30,191 nt of DNA from a virus: positions 1 through 30,191 of the IMG/VR virus record IMGVR_UViG_3300025097_000031; one strand, 5' to 3'. Shown in pieces: positions 1 through 8,815 of the stretch. The notes beneath the pieces are model-generated. The model saw nothing but the letters and a program-made list of their open reading frames with translations. It was not told where the DNA came from and searched no databases. The translations under genes and the position numbers were made by a program. Position 1 is the first letter of the stretch; each line of letters opens with the position of its first letter.

Positions 1-92
1 GGGAGCCTAGTGCTACAATGGGGAGGTAGTGGGGAATAGTGGGAACACTAGGGACTACATAGGTACCGACCGCCTATTTTTTCGCATGTTGC
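1..92. other. Short non-coding left edge with a G-rich tract and an inverted repeat
   Basis: No gene is visible before the terminator. The stretch is G-rich, with imperfect copies of TAGTGGG(G/A)A around 27-44. A 7-base inverted repeat, CCTAGTG at 6-12 and CACTAGG at 46-52, encloses it. Its role is unknown; it lies downstream of the operon terminator and may belong to the next transcription unit or to a contig end. Confidence 0.3.
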
Positions 93-119
93 AAAAAACC
101 GGATTTCGCCCGGTTTTTT
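93..119 (-). terminator. Rho-independent terminator closing the structural operon
   Basis: A perfect 10-base-pair stem, AAAAAACCGG at 93-102 and CCGGTTTTTT at 110-119, encloses a 7-base loop. Read leftward, the GC core is followed by a run of six T, the classic intrinsic terminator form. It starts three bases beyond the stop codon of the last gene (122-652). The A/T flanks are symmetric, so it could also act on rightward transcripts. Confidence 0.9.
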
Positions 120-121
120 GT

Positions 122-652
122 TTACTCAAATTTTAACATTCTTTCCATAAAGCTTTTTTTGTCTGGTTCCATCAACTCCTCAAATTCACTCATTTTCTTA
201 TTACGCTGTGTCGCTGACGTTGCTTGCGTCCAGTAGCCGTCTGTATATACCTCACTGTCTCTCTTTTTTGGGTTCCTTTCTTTCATTAAACTAAAGTACT
301 CAACACTTGCGTCTACGACGTCCTCTTTTTTGTTTTCATCAAACGTAGGGCTAAGTCTACCTAGACGTTCTAATTCTTTTACTGCCAGTGTGGTGAGTCC
401 TGTGAGCCATCTCATTTCTCCGGGGTCAGCGTTTGCTTTGTTTGTACCACCAGACGACTCTAATTGCATAAGTGTCTTTCCAAGATTTGCTTTGTATTTA
501 GCCTCCTCGGACGCTCTTATATCTCGCGGGTCTGGTTCGCGTTTATAAGTAACAGGACCGAATCTCTTTTTAAGCCTACTTATAAATCCCTCCTTGCCCG
601 TGGTTTGAGGTGTTGTAACGGCTGTATTTGTTTGTGGTGTTATTATTCTCAT
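122..652 (-). CDS. Putative virion-associated lytic transglycosylase (SLT-like fold)
   Basis: This is a 176-residue protein encoded by the last gene of the operon. Residues 58-128 follow the pattern of Slt/lysozyme-like transglycosylases: a helix ending in LMQLESSGGT with candidate catalytic Glu65, then a GLTTLAVKEL stretch where the family has its Gly-Leu-(Met)-Gln region, then FDENKKEDVVDAS and EYFSLMKERNP, resembling the helix after the family's N-[IV]-x-A-G-x-x-Y-L motif. Such enzymes cleave peptidoglycan, and in phages they open the wall during DNA entry. It begins MRIITPQT, nearly the same as the N terminus of the adjacent giant protein, and AVTTPQT follows at 11-17. The stop of the gene upstream is probably not this one; its own start overlaps the upstream neighbour's stop as TAATG. 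The family call rests on motif spacing alone, and the canonical Gly-Leu-Met-Gln is degenerate. Confidence 0.5.
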   Translation of the reverse strand: MRIITPQTNTAVTTPQTTGKEGFISRLKKRFGPVTYKREPDPRDIRASEEAKYKANLGKTLMQLESSGGTNKANADPGEMRWLTGLTTLAVKELERLGRLSPTFDENKKEDVVDASVEYFSLMKERNPKKRDSEVYTDGYWTQATSATQRNKKMSEFEELMEPDKKSFMERMLKFE

Positions 653-3600
653 TAATCTACTTCACGTCTTAACTCTAAGCTGATAATCCCCGCCCTTTGT
701 ATCTCTCGGATGAATGATTGATATTCTTCTTCCGGCATCCTCGTCCTTAATTCCTCTAAGACAACTTTCTTTTGATCGTTAGAACCAGCAGACAGAAGTA
801 CTTGTACTTCAGCGGTAGATTCACTCTTTTGCATACCGAGTTGGAAACTCTTTTTAACAGAGTTCTTTTCATCCCGCTTATCTCTTGAATTATCAAATTC
901 TTGTGAACCAATCCATTGTTCAGCAAATCTATCTTCATACTCTCTTTGATTAAACTCTGGAGTTCCGTATGCTGGGTCTTTTATAGCCTCCTCTACATAG
1001 TCGTAAATCATCTCCCATTTATCAAGACGTTTTCTCGCCTCTAGTTGAGCTTGGTTCTTTGCCACTTGGGTAAGCATTTCTTTTGTTCCGTAATCAGATA
1101 CTTTCAAGAATCTACCGATAACACCTCCAATGATTGGAATCTTAACAACCTTTTCTATCGTAGTCTTTTCTTGTGGAACTCTATCTGTAACAGAGAATCT
1201 TCTAATGATACCTCCACCAACAGCATTGAACGTCCATTTCAACATAGCGATATTTGCACGCATACCACCGGCTTCATGTACTGTGTCTGGAAGTATTGGG
1301 CGTCCTCTGAACGCGTCATACGGATTAGCTCCAGTAGAGTATCGCCAAAGTGTATATGGGACAGTCACTGTTGGTGTCATAGATGGTAGGTTTCCTCCAG
1401 TGTATTCAAAGATTTGAGCGACATCCGCGTTCCACGCTACGTCATTCGTTGCTCCGGTAAATGTTTTCCACGCTAAACCTCCCAAGAAACGTCCCGTCTC
1501 ATCATTAGGAACACATACATATATAGTCTTGCCGTTATCAGTTTGTCCCATAGGGACTGTCACCATACAGTTTGTCTTATCGTGTTCTGGTATATCCTCC
1601 ATCATCCCTTTCAAAGTAGTACCAAATAGTCCCATTTGTGCGGCGATCATTATGAATTTCGGAAGATATGTTTGCTTTGCTGTTTTCCACCAATAACCCC
1701 CCATTGTCTCCGGATTAGTAGCTGTCTCAATATCCGCGCGGATACCCTGTGTAATTGCGTTTGAGAATAGAGCTATTTCGTTTGTTGCTGGTTTAAGGTA
1801 TCCACCATCAAAGAAGTCTGGAGAACCTTGATGCCTACGAACAAAACTAGCTTCATCTGGTGTTAGTGGTCTATCCCCTCCGGTAAACTCCCAGAACCCA
1901 GCTCCTTTTGGTAGTGTTTCAATCAAGTCTCCCATCTGCCTAACTGAATCAAGGAGCGCCATGACAGGACTCTTTAACCATCTCTTTTTCTCTTTCTGGA
2001 AACCCGCGATACCTCGTTCGTTCATTATTCTCTCTATCTGCGAGTCAGCAAAAGCATCACCCAGAGCCATATCGTTGAATGTTACAGAGAACACTTTTTC
2101 TTTTTCAAGCATATGGAGGTCGTCAATCGCTTTCTGCCACTTAGCGTTCTTTGCTTTTCCATCTTTCCCTAGTTTTGGTCCGAACGCTCTCGTCCTAGCT
2201 AGTGGGTAAGCTTGGTAATATCTCTGGACTGTTCTTGCTAGTGTCATATCCTTTCCTCCTTTATTCTTGAAGTTGGTCTTTTTCCAGAACCTCCAGAAGT
2301 CACGGATAAAGTTATGAGTTTGGAATCCAATACTGAATACAATATATACTGGTCTGAACCATTTTTTGTTTATATAACGGAGGGGTGTAAGCATAACAGA
2401 CACAGCTTTTATGTTACCGATACTGTCATTCTCTAATGAGCCTTTAACGTAGGGGTCTACATAGTAGCCTTGCGCGATACCTTTATCTTTATAAACAACT
2501 AAATCCTTTTTAACTGTCTTACTTTTAGATGCCACGAAACGTCTACCTTGACTGGTCATTGTGACATTAGCTTTCTCTGCCTCTTTAAGTGGAATAAATA
2601 CCTCTTGTATTGCCGCTCTAACAGCTCTATTCCTTTCTATTGCGCGTACAGTGGATATTAGTTTAAGAATTGTAGCGTCTGCTACGTTCTCAATCATATC
2701 AAAAGTACCAAGAGACTTGTAGATTTCTGATGTATGCGCTTCGTCTAAGTACTCTAACACTTGGAATGTTCCGTATGCTGGATTGTCTACTATCTTTTTA
2801 TTTAATGCGGGTGTGTATAGTCCCTCTTTGTATGCTTCGTCTGTAATCTTTTTAAGAGCAGTATTAAAGTTCTTCAAAGCTTTATTTAGGGTACTTAACT
2901 GTTCTGGTGTTAGGTCATTCTCTAATGCGTCATACATTTCACGCGCCGCGTCCAGTGTAATACCTCCGGGATTTGCTTGCTTTGACCTATCTCCTTTGGT
3001 AATACGTCTTAGGAATATAGCTTCACCAAATACTACCCACGGAATATCCGCTTTCATAATACTTTGATAGATTGGATTGAAGTCAGCTTCAAGAATAGCT
3101 TTAATCTTACCTCCAAGATAATTACGCTCCTCAAACATATATAGAGGGTCCTCATCTGGATTTATATATTTACCCTCTGCAAGAACCTTTTTTCTAGCAT
3201 CTATAAGTGGATAGTTTGTACTGATGAAATTATACTTAAAGTTGTCTTTGTATTCTTTCCTATTAACCTTTCGTTGCGCGTCGCGTGCTTTCTGTATATC
3301 TAGCGCTTTTCTTTCTCCAGCTCCAAACATTTCCCAGACAGTACGCCTACGGGTCGCAACTAGCTTCGTTCTGTCACCGGTAAGCATAGCTTGGATATTA
3401 AAGTACGCGTCTTTAACTATAGGTTTTTTGTCTAGGTGTTCAAAGAATAGGTTATATGCCTCTGGTGCTTTCTCCTCAACAAGCGCTGGATCGTTGAATA
3501 ACGCTGATAGGAAATCTGCGTATATCTCTGCGGAACTCTTACGATACTCTAGGAATCCTTTTGGTGTTTGTTCTTCCGTAAGGGGAGTACCAACAAGCTC

Positions 3601-6600
3601 TATTCTGCCGGTATTAGCGTTTATCTTCTTTTCGTACTTCATCAAAGGTCTCCATTCTTTAGATAGCGCCCACAGTTCTTTGTATACAGCGCTGTTTGAA
3701 CGCGTTGCTCCCGCCTTTGACGTAAAGTCTTTACGGAAGTTCTTTAGTACGAGGAGTCTGCCGAGTAGGTTCCCGCGCGCCATTGTTTTATTAGGTAGAT
3801 AGTCTGTAAGGTGTCCAATTTCGTGAGCTAATGTCTTAGCTAATTGTGTTGGGTCAAACAGTTCTGGGTCAAATAGGTCAGCAAGAATAGTAACTGTTCC
3901 ATCACCTTTACCGAGGAAAGAACCTAACACTTCCTTACCAAGCGACTTACTTACCTTTGTTCGTATCTTTGGAACTTGTCCCATCAACTCTTTAGCGAGC
4001 ATCACTAACTCTGGTATTTCAATAGCTTTAATCTCGCTTGCTTTTGGTGTAGATACTGGGTCGCCGTTCGCATACTCTCCGATACTGGCAAATGTTTTAC
4101 CATCTGGACCAACTGCTTTGAATCCAGCTCCTGTCTCTTTCAAATCCTCTGAAGTGATAATTACTTTCATTCCAGCTTTAAGGTTATCTTCAACAAGTCC
4201 TAGAGCTGATGGTTTAAGTAGGATTGATGTCTTGTCATCTTTATAGATAAGCTTCAAGTCCTTATCAACAGTAAATGTAAGTTCTCCTCCGTGCGCTTTA
4301 ATCATACCTTTGAGACCTGTCTTAGAGACGTGTTGAGGGGGAGGTAGTACCTTTTTGCCCTTTATCTTTACTATATCTTTACGCTTTGGTCCCGGCTTAA
4401 TGCGTAGGTCTGCTGGCTTTGCGGTTGGTTTTGCTTTAGGTTTAACCACAGGCTTAGGTGACTCACTTTTGGTCACCTCTCTCTGTGTTTGTTTTTCTTT
4501 CTTAGTTTCTCTCGCTTTCTTCAAATCTTCAATATTCTTTAATCTCCTTTCCTCTTTAATCTTCCGAGAATTAGCCCTTGCTTTCTCAACATTTTCTTTC
4601 ACTTTTCTACCAACAACGATAGCGTCTTTATTTAGAACAAAGTAATCGCTTTTACCGCTTCCTCCTGTGAGTACGTCATATCCAGTCTTTGTTGGATCAC
4701 CGCCATCACTCCAATTACCTTTGTTTTTAATATTTAATATGTCTGTACCTGTCCGTTTAGCCTTTTCAATAAGGTCTTGAACTAGGGTGTGTGGATCTAT
4801 CCTCTTTCCAAGATAAGTTTCTGCCGATTTTAGACTATCTATTTTCAGTATTGATGCCTCTTTCTTAATCTCCGCCTCAATAGGTGAAAGGTCTACCCTA
4901 TCTATAGCGTTTCTCTCTATTTCATACTTCTGTGTATCGTAGTTATAACGAACCTCATCATTCGGTCCGGGCTTCATACCAAGCTTGTACGGCTCCACAG
5001 TACCACCACCAGTATATACACTAGCTGTTTTCCATCTCTCTAGGTCTGTTGTGAAATAAAGAATATCCTCTCCAAACTTCTCTGTTCGGACTCCCCCTTG
5101 CTTACCACCCGTTCCGTGTACTGGTGGTAAGGAGGTATCAAATCCCTCGGTAAGTATCTTGTTTACGTTCTCATCCTTAGTAAAGTGTGTGATTTTCTTT
5201 AATGGTGGTTCTTCTACCGGTGGCGTTACTGGAGGTTTTTCTACTGGAGGGGGTGTAATTATTGGTTCTGTTGGAGGTGTGACTGGAGGTGCTGTTGCTG
5301 GTGGTTTAACAACAGGAGGTGTCTCTACTGGCGCTGGTTCTGGTTTAATTGGCGCTGGTTCAATTTCGGGCGGACGTGGCGTTGTAACTTTTTGCGCAAT
5401 AGATGTAGTAATTCCTTTGAGCGGTGCAACTGTGCTACCCGTAATAGACATACCCATACCAAATAGACCTCCTCCAAAGGCCGCCTCCGGAACGCCCTCA
5501 AACAAGTCTTGGTGTTCGTTATAAGTCAAAGCCCATGCGTTCTGTATTAACTCCTGTGTACCCTCCGTTCCGGCTTCAGTCAATGTGCCTGTTCCAGCTC
5601 TTATTAATGCGTGTGTTAGATGGGTTCTAAATGTATTCTGTACAATCGTCTTGTTCGGAGCGGTAAGTATCTTAGAGGTAGAGAACGCATCCAATGGAGC
5701 GATTGTCATTCCTACCAATATAGCTATATTCTGAATAGCCCTTTCCTCTTTTGGAGTAAGTTCATATCCTGTCTCTTTATAAAAATCTTTAGCTTGCTGG
5801 TAACTGTCACCTGTATTAAATATAAATGATGGACCCAATGCTCCCACCATAGACGGAATCCCCGCACCCTTACTAACAACAGCAATACCGGCTATCGTTC
5901 CGAGGATAGGTAATTGTGACCCTATTATCTTAGCAATCTCTATTTCTCCCTCCTCACTAGCAAGTTTTTCAATGAAACCTCTATCGTCAGACATATCATA
6001 TAGGTCTGGGTTTGCCTCTATAAACTCTATAACCTCTTGATTTGCCGCGGCCGCTAGTTCCCCTTGTTTTTCAGCTGTCTTATCAGCACCAATTTTTGAA
6101 TAGAATATCTGATTATAGTTATATATAAGGTTCTTAACAGAGGGTAAACCAACACCTTTAAACGTCCTAGAGACAGCGCTTCGTCCCTCTTTGGTAGATA
6201 TGGTATCGTATATATTCTTTGAAATCTCTGGACTTGATTTGATGAATTTCCCACCAGTTTTATACGCTGAAATACCAGCAAGTCTATCACCGGCATCAAG
6301 TATCTTCATACCTAAATCACTATCTACTCCCTCTAACTCTTTTGTCGCGCCGATAAAAGCCTCCATATCCTCATTCTGGAAAGCAAGAGCTTGTTTTTTC
6401 TTTGCGTCATTCTTCTTTTTCTCATCTATATTGTATCCCTCTGCCGCCTCTCTGAAGAACTTAGTATCAGATAACTTATCAGTAAGCCAATTAAACCCTT
6501 TTTTTGGTACACCAAGAACATCCTTTACTAAAGGTTTGTATAAATCAACAGCGGCTTTTGGCATCCCCTTAATAGTTTGTCCCACAATTCCCGGAGCCTC

Positions 6601-6741
6601 TGCTGGCGCTGGAGGAGGTGTAGGCATTGGCGAGTCCGGAGTATAAATCTGGAACTTACTGTTGCTTGATGATGATGGTGTTTTTACTTTAAATTTACTC
6701 TCACCTCCATTACCATTACTTGTTGGTGTGATTATCTTCAT
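652..6741 (-). CDS. Giant polyvalent internal virion protein with ADP-ribosyltransferase-like, zincin and LPD38-like regions
   Basis: This 2029-residue protein is the largest in the window. In order: three T-P tags (1-8, 17-24, 30-37); a helical region with hydrophobic Gly/Ala-rich segments (about 270-440) and TEAGTEGTQELIQ near 390; a proline-rich linker (about 451-512); an ADP-ribosyltransferase-like domain (about 515-710; His519, Tyr562); a Lys/Glu-rich segment (about 712-800); a zinc-protease motif HEIGH at 973-977 with candidate third ligand Glu1072; and a long C-terminal region (about 1440-1900) with NFIRDFWRFW and NEIALFSNAITQG, resembling the phage large-polyvalent-protein domain LPD38. 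A hydrophobic segment lies near 1690. Proteins of this architecture are thought to be packaged and injected, like T7 gp16 or P1 DarB. Its placement between an internal-protein gene and a transglycosylase-like gene fits. Domain names are from memory of family patterns; enzyme activity is inferred. Confidence 0.72.
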   Translation of the reverse strand: MKIITPTSNGNGGESKFKVKTPSSSSNSKFQIYTPDSPMPTPPPAPAEAPGIVGQTIKGMPKAAVDLYKPLVKDVLGVPKKGFNWLTDKLSDTKFFREAAEGYNIDEKKKNDAKKKQALAFQNEDMEAFIGATKELEGVDSDLGMKILDAGDRLAGISAYKTGGKFIKSSPEISKNIYDTISTKEGRSAVSRTFKGVGLPSVKNLIYNYNQIFYSKIGADKTAEKQGELAAAANQEVIEFIEANPDLYDMSDDRGFIEKLASEEGEIEIAKIIGSQLPILGTIAGIAVVSKGAGIPSMVGALGPSFIFNTGDSYQQAKDFYKETGYELTPKEERAIQNIAILVGMTIAPLDAFSTSKILTAPNKTIVQNTFRTHLTHALIRAGTGTLTEAGTEGTQELIQNAWALTYNEHQDLFEGVPEAAFGGGLFGMGMSITGSTVAPLKGITTSIAQKVTTPRPPEIEPAPIKPEPAPVETPPVVKPPATAPPVTPPTEPIITPPPVEKPPVTPPVEEPPLKKITHFTKDENVNKILTEGFDTSLPPVHGTGGKQGGVRTEKFGEDILYFTTDLERWKTASVYTGGGTVEPYKLGMKPGPNDEVRYNYDTQKYEIERNAIDRVDLSPIEAEIKKEASILKIDSLKSAETYLGKRIDPHTLVQDLIEKAKRTGTDILNIKNKGNWSDGGDPTKTGYDVLTGGSGKSDYFVLNKDAIVVGRKVKENVEKARANSRKIKEERRLKNIEDLKKARETKKEKQTQREVTKSESPKPVVKPKAKPTAKPADLRIKPGPKRKDIVKIKGKKVLPPPQHVSKTGLKGMIKAHGGELTFTVDKDLKLIYKDDKTSILLKPSALGLVEDNLKAGMKVIITSEDLKETGAGFKAVGPDGKTFASIGEYANGDPVSTPKASEIKAIEIPELVMLAKELMGQVPKIRTKVSKSLGKEVLGSFLGKGDGTVTILADLFDPELFDPTQLAKTLAHEIGHLTDYLPNKTMARGNLLGRLLVLKNFRKDFTSKAGATRSNSAVYKELWALSKEWRPLMKYEKKINANTGRIELVGTPLTEEQTPKGFLEYRKSSAEIYADFLSALFNDPALVEEKAPEAYNLFFEHLDKKPIVKDAYFNIQAMLTGDRTKLVATRRRTVWEMFGAGERKALDIQKARDAQRKVNRKEYKDNFKYNFISTNYPLIDARKKVLAEGKYINPDEDPLYMFEERNYLGGKIKAILEADFNPIYQSIMKADIPWVVFGEAIFLRRITKGDRSKQANPGGITLDAAREMYDALENDLTPEQLSTLNKALKNFNTALKKITDEAYKEGLYTPALNKKIVDNPAYGTFQVLEYLDEAHTSEIYKSLGTFDMIENVADATILKLISTVRAIERNRAVRAAIQEVFIPLKEAEKANVTMTSQGRRFVASKSKTVKKDLVVYKDKGIAQGYYVDPYVKGSLENDSIGNIKAVSVMLTPLRYINKKWFRPVYIVFSIGFQTHNFIRDFWRFWKKTNFKNKGGKDMTLARTVQRYYQAYPLARTRAFGPKLGKDGKAKNAKWQKAIDDLHMLEKEKVFSVTFNDMALGDAFADSQIERIMNERGIAGFQKEKKRWLKSPVMALLDSVRQMGDLIETLPKGAGFWEFTGGDRPLTPDEASFVRRHQGSPDFFDGGYLKPATNEIALFSNAITQGIRADIETATNPETMGGYWWKTAKQTYLPKFIMIAAQMGLFGTTLKGMMEDIPEHDKTNCMVTVPMGQTDNGKTIYVCVPNDETGRFLGGLAWKTFTGATNDVAWNADVAQIFEYTGGNLPSMTPTVTVPYTLWRYSTGANPYDAFRGRPILPDTVHEAGGMRANIAMLKWTFNAVGGGIIRRFSVTDRVPQEKTTIEKVVKIPIIGGVIGRFLKVSDYGTKEMLTQVAKNQAQLEARKRLDKWEMIYDYVEEAIKDPAYGTPEFNQREYEDRFAEQWIGSQEFDNSRDKRDEKNSVKKSFQLGMQKSESTAEVQVLLSAGSNDQKKVVLEELRTRMPEEEYQSFIREIQRAGIISLELRREVD

Positions 6742-6745
6742 TGTC

Positions 6746-7804
6746 TTATGTTCCTAGCTTTCCTTGTGCGTCTAAGATTAGTTCAATCGCGTCTTTAATT
6801 TCATCCGATTGACCGGGCTGATTAAATATTGTACTTGCTCCATATTGACGTATGGCTGTTTCAAGTTCATCAATATATGACTCCTCCCAACCTCTACCTC
6901 TCAAAAGGTTCCTTTCTTTTTCCCCTATATTATACTTACCTTTATCCCCCGCTTTTTCATCTCTCTCATTTATTTGACTCTCCAAATTCTCTATTTGTTT
7001 TTGGCGGTATGCGTCATCTAATTCATTACCTTGTCCAGCGGCAATTTGTTCATACTTACCTGTCTCTGCGTTCCATTCCCAACGTGTCTGATTTTCACCA
7101 AGACTAAATCCTTTATTTCTTTCAGCTTCTTCATCAATCTTTGCTTTCTCGTATTCATAACGAGCCTTAGTCATTGTTTGTTTCTGTGCGTCCAGAGCGG
7201 CATAAGCTTGTGCTGATGCGGCGGCACCTCCTCGTAGGATAGCGTTCTGTCGGTCAGTGTATCCCGCTTCACCTCTAGCGAAACCAAGAGTTTCCCCACT
7301 CTCTAGGGCTTTCTCACGATCTAGCGCGGCCTGTGTATCGTGTTCTCTTAGAGCTTTGTTTGCGGCAGTTGTCTCGTCTGATGGTATAAGAGATTGGATG
7401 TATGCTTCATACGCTTCGTCTGCCGCGGTTCTTGTTGGTGACGTCGGAGTCCCACCATTAGTTCCCCCACTGGTTCCCCCACTGGTTCCTCCATTAGGGC
7501 TTCCGGAGTACCCTAATGTATCCATTAAACTGTCTCCAAGTTCTGGGTTCATACTAGAAATCTCACTTAGATATTCCTCGTTTGTTTTGTTTCCTATGTA
7601 AGCATCTTTCTCTGGGCTGGTAGCTGACTGGTCACTTGTGAGGTAGTCATAAAGTTTGACGTTCTGGTCCCCGCCTCCTGTGTAAGCTCCTCCGAAATCA
7701 ACACCAGCGTTTGTTGCTCTGGTGACATCCGCTTGTCGTGTTGCGCTATCCCAAGAATTGAATAACCCGTGGTTTTTTGTGTAGTAATTGTATAAATTTG
7801 ACAT
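6746..7804 (-). CDS. Putative internal virion or tail protein with a Gly/Thr-rich linker
   Basis: This 352-residue protein has no family I can name. It starts MSNLYNYYTKNHGLF. A low-complexity linker near residues 104-120 is built from GGTS/GGTN units. Residues from about 125 on are strongly helical and rich in Ala, Glu and Lys. The last 60 residues resemble a small helical domain (RNLLRGRGWEESYIDELETA). There is no signal peptide or membrane segment. It stops five bases before the giant protein gene and follows the neck adaptor gene, where short-tailed phages usually keep internal core or ejection proteins; that role is an inference. Its start has an AATAATATT leader and no Shine-Dalgarno sequence. 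Confidence 0.55.
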   Translation of the reverse strand: MSNLYNYYTKNHGLFNSWDSATRQADVTRATNAGVDFGGAYTGGGDQNVKLYDYLTSDQSATSPEKDAYIGNKTNEEYLSEISSMNPELGDSLMDTLGYSGSPNGGTSGGTSGGTNGGTPTSPTRTAADEAYEAYIQSLIPSDETTAANKALREHDTQAALDREKALESGETLGFARGEAGYTDRQNAILRGGAAASAQAYAALDAQKQTMTKARYEYEKAKIDEEAERNKGFSLGENQTRWEWNAETGKYEQIAAGQGNELDDAYRQKQIENLESQINERDEKAGDKGKYNIGEKERNLLRGRGWEESYIDELETAIRQYGASTIFNQPGQSDEIKDAIELILDAQGKLGT

Positions 7805-7822
7805 AATATTATTGGTTAGCTG

Positions 7823-8791
7823 TTAAAATCCAGATGCGTTCTGATAAGACTCATAATAAGGTGGTCCGCTTAGATTTCTTGAACCGACCGGAGGAACATA
7901 CGCTCCCTCTATACTTTCACCCTCATTTTCAAGCATTTGACCAACTAACCCTCCGACCATGTGGGATAGTCCAGCCTCTTGCCCTCCGTCATACAGCCTC
8001 CAATAAGTATTTGCTACCTTTGGATCTGTTGGATTGTTTGTTGATAGATATAAAGCAATCGTACGATACACTGGAGCCATATCATAAGCTTCCGGTATAG
8101 GTGACATTTCGGCTATGACACATGCGGCAGTTCCAGCCGCGATCGCTGTTCCCTCATAAGGTGCGACTAGAGTGACTGTTGTTGCGGTTGCTGACGCTAT
8201 CTCGTACCACTGACCATCTCCTGTATTATCTACTCCGGTACTTGTTATTCGTATATATTTTCCAGCCATTGAAGCAAGTCCACCAGCACTGATTGTTATT
8301 ACTGTCCCGCCATTCGCGATTGTTGTTACTGTTGATGATGTAAGGTCAGCTACAGTTAAGTCTCTCACTTGCTTACGTCCTCTGAATGTAATCGTACCAG
8401 CAGTAGATGATGGTGTTGGTTCTATAAGAACCTTGTTATCCTGTATAAAGTAGTATTGTGGAACATCTGATTCTCCTAGCTGTGCTGATAGGATATTGTT
8501 CCAGTGTTCCGGACTGTAGACAGGTGTAGGAGTGTAAACTGTCGTACCAACAGTGACGTATATATCTATAATCTTCCTTATCCCAGCGGGGATTGAATAC
8601 CCTTGCTGACTGGCAACAGTAGCTACGTTCGTTACTGTTTGTAGGAACCACCATTTACCAGAGCGGATATTACAGACAGTCCTTATACTGTCATTAAGAT
8701 ACTGGTCCAATAACGCCATATTGGTTGTATCAGTCGTTAAGACCTTTGTATTTGTTGCGGCTAGATTTCGTAATGTTGTGTATGATTTCAT
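7823..8791 (-). CDS. Putative head-to-tail adaptor (neck) protein
   Basis: This 322-residue protein has the pattern of podovirus-type adaptors: a helical N terminus (LDQYLNDSIRTVCNIRSGKW), then WWFLQTV, a Tyr-x-Ile-Pro segment (QGYSIPAGIRKIIDIYV), then TPTPVYSPEHW, YYFIQDNKVLIEPTP and a helical C-terminal part (YDMAPVYRTIALYLSTNN). A beta-rich insertion at about 150-232 includes AGKYIRI, GQWYEIASAT and VTLVAPYEG, a module common in phage neck and tail proteins. Such proteins bridge the portal ring and the tail. The start follows AATAATAAC. The gene lies far from the portal, separated by the fibre block. The adaptor call rests on remembered sequence patterns and context. Confidence 0.55.
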   Translation of the reverse strand: MKSYTTLRNLAATNTKVLTTDTTNMALLDQYLNDSIRTVCNIRSGKWWFLQTVTNVATVASQQGYSIPAGIRKIIDIYVTVGTTVYTPTPVYSPEHWNNILSAQLGESDVPQYYFIQDNKVLIEPTPSSTAGTITFRGRKQVRDLTVADLTSSTVTTIANGGTVITISAGGLASMAGKYIRITSTGVDNTGDGQWYEIASATATTVTLVAPYEGTAIAAGTAACVIAEMSPIPEAYDMAPVYRTIALYLSTNNPTDPKVANTYWRLYDGGQEAGLSHMVGGLVGQMLENEGESIEGAYVPPVGSRNLSGPPYYESYQNASGF

Positions 8792-8815
8792 GTTATTATT
8801 GTTAAATTATTAATT

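Noticed and set aside
3224-3802. 192-residue plus-strand frame inside the giant protein gene
   Set aside because: It lies opposite the coding strand of the zincin region, is Ser/Arg/Phe-rich as antisense frames often are, and has no recognisable domain.
5205-5390. DNA repeat array in the giant protein gene (GGAGGT-like units)
   Set aside because: It encodes the proline-rich linker; irregular units reflect Pro codons rather than a CRISPR or mobile-element repeat.
7440-7500. Short tandem DNA repeat (CCCCCACTGGTT units)
   Set aside because: It encodes the GGTS/GGTN linker of the internal protein; only about three units, best treated as a protein linker.
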